The notes under the pieces: model-generated
Databases searched by the model: none
The model's input: the letters and a program-made list of their open reading frames with translations, nothing else
Told to the model about the DNA's origin: nothing
Assembly: GCA_020073005.1 (NCBI GenBank)
Contig: JAIQFX010000074.1
Coordinates: forward strand, 1-39,174
Length of the DNA: 39,174 nucleotides
Origin: Terriglobia bacterium
Lineage (GTDB): Bacteria; Acidobacteriota; Vicinamibacteria; Vicinamibacterales; CAVVIG01
Reading direction: 5' to 3'
Shown here: one piece after another, positions 31,403-37,505 of the stretch
Numbering within the stretch: position 1 is the stretch's first letter
How the letters are laid out: each line of letters starts with the position of its first letter
Program-made: the position numbers and the translations under genes

Positions 31403-32464
31403 ATGCGCAGATCCCTGCTCGCCCTGACGGCCGCCATCCTGCTGATCGTCGCCCGTGTGCCGCTGCACGCGGATCTGCTCGTCTACGGGCTGTTCGGCGA
31501 CTACGTGGATGCGCTCCGGGCGCAGGCCGGCATTCCCGGGCTGACGGCGACCATCGTCGGCGCCGACGACATCATCTGGGAGCATCCGGTCGGGCTGCAG
31601 AACATCGAGCGGAACGTCGTCGCGCGCGCCGACACGCCGTACCAGGTCGACGGCCTCACGCAGGTGTTCATGACGACCGTCGTTCTCGCATGCGTCGAGA
31701 ACGGGTCCGTCACGCTGGACGATCCGCTGAGCAAGTTCAATCCGGGCAATCCCGATGCCGGCGCGACGATCAGGCAGATCCTGACGCACACGTCGGGACC
31801 CGCCGGCAACCTGGTCTTCGCGTATCGCCCTGACCGATTCAACTCGCTGGTCGACGTCATCAGCGTCTGCACGAATGGATCGTTCCGCGCGACGCTCGCG
31901 GCCGGCCTCAATCGCGTCGCGATGTTCGATTCTGTGCCTGGACTCGACGCCGTCGGATTGATTCCGCCCGCCGACGGCATTTCGAATCAAACGATCGAGC
32001 GGTACGCCAGCGCGCTGCAGCGTCTGGCGACGCCGTACGCGGTCGACGCCCAGAAACGCGCGACGCTCTCGCAGTACAAGACGACGACGTTGACCGGCGG
32101 GAGCGGGCTGATCACCACCGCGCGCGATTACGCGAAGTTCGATCTGGCGCTCCGCACGCCGCCTTACCTGCTGAGGCCCGAAACGCTTGCGGCGGCATGG
32201 CGACCGCCGGTCGGCGCCGGCGGCCTGCTGCTGCCGCACGGGATGGGCTGGTTCGTTCAGCTGTACAACGGCGTGCCCGTGATCTGGCAGTTCGGCGTCA
32301 GCGACAACGCTTCATCGTCGCTCGTGGTCACCGTGCCCAGCCGGCAGCTGACGCTGATTCTGATGGCCAACAGTGATGGTCTCGTGAAGTCGCTTCCACT
32401 GGCGGCGGGCGACGTCACCGTGTCGCCGTTTGCGAAGGTGTTCCTTGGAACCTTCGTGGGTTAG
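31403..32464 (+). CDS. beta-lactamase/penicillin-binding-like protein without catalytic SxxK (pseudoenzyme)
   Basis: 353-residue exported protein with the fold of class C beta-lactamase-related serine hydrolases. The signal peptide is RRSLLALTAAILLIVA. Family landmarks are kept: GIPGLTATIVG, CVENGSVTLDDPLSKF, IRQILTHTSGPAGNL, GSGLITTARDYAKFDLAL and GMGWFVQ. The nucleophile motif SxxK should lie in TPYQVDGLTQVF, but Gly84 stands for Ser and Gln87 for Lys; a YxN motif is not visible (FDS), and the third motif reads WQFGVSD instead of HxG/KTG. It should thus not hydrolyse lactams or peptides and may bind a ligand. The next gene, an outer membrane barrel, starts 17 bases downstream, so the two are probably one transcript. 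Confidence 0.8.
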   Translation: MRRSLLALTAAILLIVARVPLHADLLVYGLFGDYVDALRAQAGIPGLTATIVGADDIIWEHPVGLQNIERNVVARADTPYQVDGLTQVFMTTVVLACVENGSVTLDDPLSKFNPGNPDAGATIRQILTHTSGPAGNLVFAYRPDRFNSLVDVISVCTNGSFRATLAAGLNRVAMFDSVPGLDAVGLIPPADGISNQTIERYASALQRLATPYAVDAQKRATLSQYKTTTLTGGSGLITTARDYAKFDLALRTPPYLLRPETLAAAWRPPVGAGGLLLPHGMGWFVQLYNGVPVIWQFGVSDNASSSLVVTVPSRQLTLILMANSDGLVKSLPLAAGDVTVSPFAKVFLGTFVG

Positions 32465-32481
32465 GAGAAGCACGATTCGCC

Positions 32482-33063
32482 ATGCGAGTCGGATTGCTCG
32501 TCATCGCCCTGCTGCTGATGCCGTCGGCGCGGGCGTCCGCCGAGTGGCAGATCAAGCCGTTTGTCGGGACGATCTTCGCCGGCACGTCGACGTTCACGGG
32601 CGACCTCGAGCAGGCGGCGGGCGAACGGCATGTCACGGCCGGGGTCAGCGGACTGTTTCTCGGGGAAGTGATTGGCGTGGAAGGCGACTTCGGACATGTG
32701 CCCCGCGTGTTTCAGTCGACGGGTCAGCTCGTCCTGAGCAGCAGCGCGACCACGGTGACCGGCAACATCGTCGTGGCCTTGCCGCGGCGCTGGACCGAAT
32801 ACACGCTGCGCCCGTACTTCGTGGGCGGCGGCGGCGTGATGAACGCGCAGCTCGACGACAAGTTTCACCTGTTCACGGTGTCGAGTTCCATGGGCGCCTG
32901 GGATCTGGGCGCCGGCGTGACCGGTTTTCTGTCGGATCGTTTCGGGGTCAGCTGGGACGTCCGGTACTTTCGCAGCGTCGGCGGCAGAGACGAAGGGCTG
33001 AGCCTCGGGCCCGAGCAGCTCTCGTTCTGGCGCGCGAATATGGCCTTGGCGATTCGCTATTGA
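32482..33063 (+). CDS. outer-membrane beta-barrel protein
   Basis: 193-residue exported protein with signal peptide MRVGLLVIALLLMPSARASA and alternating amphipathic strands: WQIKPFVGTIFAG, HVTAGVSGLFLGEVIGVEGD, YTLRPYFVGGGGVM, WDLGAGVTGFLSDRFGVSWD and the terminal FWRANMALAIRY ending in an aromatic residue, the BAM recognition pattern. It resembles the small OmpA/OmpW-like porin class with about eight strands. AGGAG lies 14 bases before the ATG, longer than usual. It follows the beta-lactamase-like gene in the same direction, and the DUF4390 gene comes next. Confidence 0.75.
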   Translation: MRVGLLVIALLLMPSARASAEWQIKPFVGTIFAGTSTFTGDLEQAAGERHVTAGVSGLFLGEVIGVEGDFGHVPRVFQSTGQLVLSSSATTVTGNIVVALPRRWTEYTLRPYFVGGGGVMNAQLDDKFHLFTVSSSMGAWDLGAGVTGFLSDRFGVSWDVRYFRSVGGRDEGLSLGPEQLSFWRANMALAIRY

Positions 33064-33084
33064 TGTACTAGGATGGAGCGGTCA

Positions 33085-33618
33085 ATGAAGCGTCGGCTTG
33101 GGACCTGGTGCGCGGTGGCTTTCGTTGCGGCGGGCGTCATCGTTCGCGCCGCCGAGGTCGTGCGCATCCTGCCGATCGTGCGCGACGATCAGGTCGTTGT
33201 CTCCTGCGAGCTCGCCGATGCCTACACCGACGACGTCCGCGACGCGATCTCGAGCGGGCTCCGCACGACGTTCACCTACGATCTCGAGCTGCGCATGGTC
33301 GTGCCGGCCTGGGTCGATCGGACGATTGCCACGTCGGTCGTCAGCACCAGCGATCAGTACGACAACCTCACGCGACGCCACAGTCTCACGCGCATCGTCA
33401 ACGGCCGCGTCGACGAGGCGACCGTCACTGAAGACGAAGCCGTCGTCCGGCAGTTTCTGACGTCGCTGACGCGCGTGCCGCTCAGCCGCACGTCGAAGCT
33501 GATTAGCAACCGCGACTACTACGTCCGCATCAGCGCGCGCGCGCGTCCCCGCGGATCGTCTGTGTTCAGCTTCGCCGATGCCATCACGGGCTCGGCCAAG
33601 TTCACCTTCATCCCGTAA
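33085..33618 (+). CDS. DUF4390 family exported protein
   Basis: 177-residue protein with signal peptide MKRRLGTWCAVAFVAAGVIVRA and a single DUF4390 domain: LPIVRDDQVVVSCELADAYT, VRDAISSGLRTTFTYDLELR, HSLTRIVNGRVDEATVTEDE, and LISNRDYYVRISARARPRG. The family is of unknown function and is usually found beside nitrogen-regulation kinases, which are absent here. The ATG at 33085 has GGAG six bases upstream; ATG at 33073 adds four residues and overlaps it. Length and motif order are complete. Confidence 0.82.
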   Translation: MKRRLGTWCAVAFVAAGVIVRAAEVVRILPIVRDDQVVVSCELADAYTDDVRDAISSGLRTTFTYDLELRMVVPAWVDRTIATSVVSTSDQYDNLTRRHSLTRIVNGRVDEATVTEDEAVVRQFLTSLTRVPLSRTSKLISNRDYYVRISARARPRGSSVFSFADAITGSAKFTFIP

Positions 33619-33636
33619 GGTCGTTCGCGAGGGGAG

Positions 33637-33722
33637 TGCCGGAGGAGGGAATCGAACCCTCACGGGGAGTGAACCCCACGGGATTTTGAGTCCCGCGCGT
33701 CTGCCAGTTTCACCACTCCGGC
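33637..33722 (-). tRNA. tRNA-Leu (anticodon CAA)
   Basis: Read on the minus strand, GCCGGAG pairs with CTCCGGC (acceptor). The anticodon arm is CGGGA-CTCAAAA-TCCCG, which gives CAA and reads UUG codons. The long variable arm (TGGGGTTCACTCCCCG) is the class II form typical of Leu, and the T arm is GAGGG-TTCGATT-CCCTC. The 3' CCA is not encoded. A TATACT -10 (33744-33749) lies about 21 bases upstream of the 5' end. Confidence 0.95.
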
Positions 33723-33743
33723 CCTGGAGGGTGCAAGCCTCAC

Positions 33744-33749
33744 AGTATA
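33744..33749 (-). promoter_or_regulatory. -10 element (TATACT) of the tRNA-Leu gene
   Basis: On the minus strand AACGCTATACTGTGAGG precedes the tRNA. Transcription would start around 33737, about 15 bases before the mature 5' end. No -35 consensus is seen in the GC-rich flank. Confidence 0.5.
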
Positions 33750-33883
33750 GCGTTTGGCTTCGTCACGCCGCCCCCACCGCGACCCGCTTGGGTACGCAAC
33801 CTCGGCGGTGAGAGGTACTTAAGGTCGTACCGTGATGCATGGGCGAAAATACGCGAAACCCCTGATTTTCTGGCCATTTATCG

Positions 33884-33912
33884 TTGATCGGGCGCGCGTA
33901 CTCGGGTATACT
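33884..33912 (+). promoter_or_regulatory. sigma-70-type promoter of the carD-like gene
   Basis: TTGATC (33884-33889), a 17-base spacer, then TATACT (33907-33912). This is the best -35/-10 pair in the window. It gives a leader of about 50 bases before the GTG at 33970. The rest of the 350-base stretch from 33619 to 33969 holds the tRNA and AT-richer DNA without further genes. Confidence 0.7.
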
Positions 33913-33969
33913 GATCAGACTGCTAAAGCGACTTCGGCCTTCCATATAGCGCTCCTAACAGGGGGAACT

Positions 33970-34545
33970 GTGACGTTTCAGGTTGGCGACAAGGTCATTT
34001 ACCCGAATCATGGTCTCGGGATCGTGGAACGGATCGAAGACAAGACAATCCTCGGCACGACGTGCGGCTTCTATCATCTCCGCATCGTCGCCAACGACAC
34101 GACCGTGCTCGTGCCGCTGGCGAACGTGGACGGCGTCGGCCTCCGGCGCGCCATCAGCGACGAAGAGGTCGATCGGCTCTTCGGCCTGCTCGGCGACGGC
34201 AAGATCGACAACCACCAGAACTGGAAGGGCCGCTTCAAGGACAACTCGGACAAGATGCGCAGCGGCTCGATCTACGAAGTCGCCGACGTCCTGAAGAGCC
34301 TGACGTTCCTGGCGAAGTCCAAGAGCCTCTCGTTCCGCGAGAAGCGGATGCTCGACCGGGCCAAGTTCCTCATCATCTCGGAAGTGTCCGAGGTCATGCG
34401 TGAGACGGCCGCGGCCATCGAAGGCCGGGTCGACGGCGCGCTCGAGCGCTGCTTCAGCGCGAAGGCCAGGACGACGGCCCGCGCGAAAGTCGCGAAGGCG
34501 GTGGCGCCGGCAACCGCGCCGCGCCGTGCCGCCCGCGCGTCGTAG
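33970..34545 (+). CDS. CarD-family transcription factor
   Basis: 191-residue protein. Residues about 1-65 are the RNA-polymerase-interacting domain: MTFQVGDKVIYPNHGLGIVE, CGFYHLRIVANDTTVLVPLA. Residues about 70-155 are the helical DNA-binding part (RRAISDEEVDRLFGLLGDGK, SGSIYEVADVLKSLTFLAKS, LSFREKRMLDRAKFLIISEV). CarD stabilises the promoter open complex and controls rRNA and many other genes. A basic, Ala-rich tail (ARTTARAKVAKAVAPATAPR) may add DNA contact and resembles histone-like tails. The GTG at 33970 has AGGGGG upstream; upstream in-frame ATGs lie before the promoter and are not used. It ends in a terminator at 34579. Confidence 0.9.
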   Translation: MTFQVGDKVIYPNHGLGIVERIEDKTILGTTCGFYHLRIVANDTTVLVPLANVDGVGLRRAISDEEVDRLFGLLGDGKIDNHQNWKGRFKDNSDKMRSGSIYEVADVLKSLTFLAKSKSLSFREKRMLDRAKFLIISEVSEVMRETAAAIEGRVDGALERCFSAKARTTARAKVAKAVAPATAPRRAARAS

Positions 34546-34570
34546 CACCTCGCACTTTCGCACCTCGCAC
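34545..34570. repeat. heptad-period repeat, CGCAC core
   Basis: GCAC begins at 34545, 34552, 34560 and 34567, steps of 7, 8 and 7. The units cgcacct and cgcactt alternate. The reverse complement reads AGTGCGAGGTGCGAA, the same family as the GAAGTGCGAAG units at 5592. It starts on the stop codon of the carD-like gene. Confidence 0.65.
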
Positions 34571-34578
34571 TGCATGTC

Positions 34579-34610
34579 AACGCCCGTCGGCTCCGGCCGG
34601 CGGGCGTTTT
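34579..34610 (+). terminator. intrinsic terminator after the carD-like gene
   Basis: AACGCCCG (34579-34586) pairs with CGGGCGTT (34601-34608), and an inner CGGC/GCCG adds to the stem; four T follow (34607-34610). The next promoter element (TATCAT, 34615) begins four bases later. Confidence 0.75.
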
Positions 34611-34614
34611 CGCT

Positions 34615-34620
34615 TATCAT
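34615..34620 (+). promoter_or_regulatory. candidate -10 element (TATCAT) of the acyltransferase gene
   Basis: GCTTATCATCG ends eight bases before the GTG at 34629, so the transcript would be leaderless or nearly so. No ribosome binding site lies in the gap. Confidence 0.45.
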
Positions 34621-34628
34621 CGCGCCGC

Positions 34629-35357
34629 GTGATCATCGCCGCCGTCCGGTCGCTCGCCACCTACGTCGCCGTCTCCCTCTACGTGCTGATCGTCGCGCCG
34701 CCCGGCATGCTGATCGCCGCGCTCTTCGGCGCCAAGCGTCACCTCTACGTACTCGGACACCTCGGCGTCCGGCTCGGCTGCGTGTTGAGCGGGATCCGCT
34801 ATCGCGTCGCCGGCGCCGAACACGTGCCCCGCGATCGCGCGGCGGTCTACTGCGCCAATCATCAAAGCAACGTCGATCCGCCCGTCCTCTTCGATGCCGT
34901 GCATCCGATGATGCACATCCTCTACAAGGCCGAGATCGAAAAGATTCCGGTGCTCGCGCGCGCGTTCCGGTACGGCGGCTTCATCCCCGTCGATCGACGC
35001 AACAAGGAAGCGGCGATGCGCTCGATCGAAGCCGGCGCGCAGTCCATCCGCGCCGGCAATTCGTTTCTGATCTTTCCGGAGGGCACGCGCAGCCGGACCG
35101 CTGAACTGCTGCCGTTCAAGAAGGGCGGCTTCATCATGGCGATCAAGGCGCAGGCGCCGGTCGTGCCCGTCGCCGTCCAGGGCGGCCGCGACTCCATGCG
35201 GAGAGGCAGCTGGATCATCCGGCCGGCGACGGTCAGCATCCGTATCGGCGCGCCGATCGAAACGGCCGGCGTCAGGCTCGACGAGCGCAACGCGATCATC
35301 GAAAAGACCCGCGAGCGGATTACGGCGCTCCTGGCGCAGGGCCCGGTGGTAGACTGA
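34629..35357 (+). CDS. PlsC-type lysophosphatidic acid acyltransferase
   Basis: 242-residue membrane enzyme that acylates lysophosphatidic acid to phosphatidic acid in phospholipid synthesis. An N-terminal hydrophobic segment (VAVSLYVLIVAPPGMLIAALF) anchors it. The catalytic NHx4D motif is CANHQSNVD (His78, Asp83); the acceptor-binding motif is FPEGTRSRTAEL, with GGFIPVDRRNKEAAM and VVPVAVQGGRDSM further conserved blocks. All four usual motifs are found in order. The GTG at 34629 has no ribosome binding site. It stands alone between the carD-like gene and the VWFA pair. Confidence 0.92.
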   Translation: MIIAAVRSLATYVAVSLYVLIVAPPGMLIAALFGAKRHLYVLGHLGVRLGCVLSGIRYRVAGAEHVPRDRAAVYCANHQSNVDPPVLFDAVHPMMHILYKAEIEKIPVLARAFRYGGFIPVDRRNKEAAMRSIEAGAQSIRAGNSFLIFPEGTRSRTAELLPFKKGGFIMAIKAQAPVVPVAVQGGRDSMRRGSWIIRPATVSIRIGAPIETAGVRLDERNAIIEKTRERITALLAQGPVVD

Positions 35358-35387
35358 CGGTCGCCAGCGTTTCCCCGGGAGTGCCGC

Positions 35388-37505
35388 ATGAGAGGGCTGA
35401 GGGCAGTGGGCCTGGGCCTCGCTGCCGCCGTCGTCGTCGTCCTCGCGGCGCTGGCGCAAACGCAGGCGCCCCAGCCGACCTTCCGCACCGAAGCCAACTA
35501 CGTCCGCGTCGACGCGTATCCGACCAAGGACGGCGCGCCGGTCACGGATCTCACGCAGGCCGATTTCGACGTCTTCGAGAACGGCGTGACGCAGAAGATC
35601 GAGCAGTTCGAGCGCGTCGTGATTCGCGCGGCCGGTCCGCAGGAGACCCGCGTCGAACCGAACACCATCCGTGAGTCGCTCGCGTTGGCGCAGAGCGCCC
35701 GGGCACGCGTGTTCGTCCTGTTTCTCGACGACAACCACGTCGACGTCGGCGGGTCGCACAACATTCGGAAGCCGCTCATCGACGCGCTGGACAAATTGAT
35801 CGGCCATGACGATCTTGTCGGCGTGATGACGCCGGAGATGTCGGCGCGCGACGTGACGTTCGCGCGCAAGACGACGACCATCGACGGGATCCTGACGCGC
35901 GACTGGACCTGGGGCGAGCGGGACCAGATCAATTCGAAAGACCCCGTCGAGGATCAGTACCGCATGTGCTTTCCGGGCCTCGGCCCGACCCCGACCTGCC
36001 CGGACGATGATCGCGGCGTCGCCGACGAGATGATCGAACGGCGCCGCGAGAAGATGACCATCGACGCGCTGCACGACCTCGTCGTGTACCTCAGAGGCGT
36101 GCGCGAAGAGCGGAAGGCGGTCCTCGCGATTTCTGACGGATGGCGATTATTTGGACAGAACACAAGCCTCGCGCGCCAACTGTACTGCCAGGCCCCCAGC
36201 GGCCCGCAGGTGGGCGTCGATCCGCGAGGAGGGAGGCTCTCGACGAGGCCGCTGCCGAGCGCCATGGGCGCCGATCAGGCGACGTGCGATCGCGATCGAA
36301 TGGACCTCGCGCATCTGGACGACGATCGCGTGTTCCGCGACATCCTCGACGAAGCCAATCGCGCGAACACCTCGTTTTATCCGATCGATCCCCGAGGCCT
36401 CGTCGTGTTCGACGAGCCGATCGCCAAGCCGACCAGCGGGTTCGCGCCGGCTGGCTCCACGACGATCACGCCGCCGTCGGTGGACGCGGCGCGGCTTCGA
36501 GGTCGACTGAACTCGCTGCGGACCCTGGCCGAAGCGACCGACGGCCTCGCGATCGTCGACTCCAACGATCTCGCCCGCGGCTTCAAGCGCATCGTCGACG
36601 ATCTCTCCTCGTACTACCTGATGGGCTATTACTCGACGGGGAGACTCGACGGCAGATTCCATCCCATCACGGTGCGCGTGAAACGTCCGGGCGTCCAGGT
36701 GCGCGCACGGCGCGGCTATCTTGCGGCGACGCCGGGCGCGGCCACAGCCATCACAGCGACGCGTGACGCCATGGCGGCGCCGGTGAGAGCGAGTGCCGAA
36801 ACCGCCGCGGTGGAAGCGGCGATCGCGCCGCTGGCTGGATACGCGCGTGAGCTGCCGCTGCGGTTGCAGGTCGCGGCCGGGTGGAAAGCCGGCGACACGG
36901 CGTCGGCCGCGGTCTGGGTCGTGGGAGAAGTCGGCAACGTCGCGGCGATCGGCGACCCGCTGACCGACGGCTTCGAGGCCACGATGACGCTGACGACGTC
37001 GGCGAACGCGACGGTGGCGACGGCGCGGACGACGGTTCCGCGCGGCGCACGCACGTTCCGTGTCGTGCTGACGCCGTCGCAACCGCTGGCCGCCGGCGAC
37101 TACGTGCTGCGGGTCGGCGCCCAGTCCGGGCCCGGATCGATTCCGTCGAGAGAGACGCTGCGCTTCAGCATCCCCGCGTCCGACTCGTTCGGCGCGCTGT
37201 TCGTCCGCCGCGGACAGTCAACCGGCAACAAGGATGTGCCGACGGCCGACCTGCGGTTCAGGCGCAACGAACAGGTGCGCGTCGAAGTCCCCGCGACGTC
37301 GTCTGACGCCGCCACTGCGCGTCTGCTGGACCGCGCTGGAAGGCCTCTCGCCGTGCCGGTCACCGCGGCGACGCGCGATGATGGCGACGGATTGCGGTGG
37401 CACACGGCGCAGCTCGCGCTGGCGCCGCTCGCGCCTGGTGACTACGTCATCGAAGTGGCGTCCGGCGACAAGCGGACGCTGTCAGCGTTCCGGGTGGTGC
37501 CATGA
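35388..37505 (+). CDS. VWFA-related protein of the acidobacterial type, copy 1
   Basis: 705-residue exported protein of the VWFA-related family TIGR03436, known mostly from Acidobacteriota and of unknown function. The signal peptide is AVGLGLAAAVVVVLAALAQ. A small beta domain (TFRTEANYVRVDAYPTKDG, DLTQADFDVFENGVTQKIEQ) precedes the VWA domain. The MIDAS position reads VLFLDDNHVDVGGS, so the usual D-x-S-x-S is not present. Further marks are DLVGVMTPEMSARDVTF, TNSFYPIDPRGL-like and ADLSSYYLMGYYSTG-like motifs (SSYYLMGYYSTGRLDG), then a C-terminal all-beta region of about 240 residues. GGGAG lies before the ATG. It is translationally coupled to copy 2 by ATGA. Confidence 0.87.
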   Translation: MRGLRAVGLGLAAAVVVVLAALAQTQAPQPTFRTEANYVRVDAYPTKDGAPVTDLTQADFDVFENGVTQKIEQFERVVIRAAGPQETRVEPNTIRESLALAQSARARVFVLFLDDNHVDVGGSHNIRKPLIDALDKLIGHDDLVGVMTPEMSARDVTFARKTTTIDGILTRDWTWGERDQINSKDPVEDQYRMCFPGLGPTPTCPDDDRGVADEMIERRREKMTIDALHDLVVYLRGVREERKAVLAISDGWRLFGQNTSLARQLYCQAPSGPQVGVDPRGGRLSTRPLPSAMGADQATCDRDRMDLAHLDDDRVFRDILDEANRANTSFYPIDPRGLVVFDEPIAKPTSGFAPAGSTTITPPSVDAARLRGRLNSLRTLAEATDGLAIVDSNDLARGFKRIVDDLSSYYLMGYYSTGRLDGRFHPITVRVKRPGVQVRARRGYLAATPGAATAITATRDAMAAPVRASAETAAVEAAIAPLAGYARELPLRLQVAAGWKAGDTASAAVWVVGEVGNVAAIGDPLTDGFEATMTLTTSANATVATARTTVPRGARTFRVVLTPSQPLAAGDYVLRVGAQSGPGSIPSRETLRFSIPASDSFGALFVRRGQSTGNKDVPTADLRFRRNEQVRVEVPATSSDAATARLLDRAGRPLAVPVTAATRDDGDGLRWHTAQLALAPLAPGDYVIEVASGDKRTLSAFRVVP

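Noticed and set aside
36140-36766. Second candidate gene inside the first VWFA-related gene
   Set aside because: It is a +1/+2 frame shadow with Arg-rich sequence, no ribosome binding site, and full overlap with a conserved protein.
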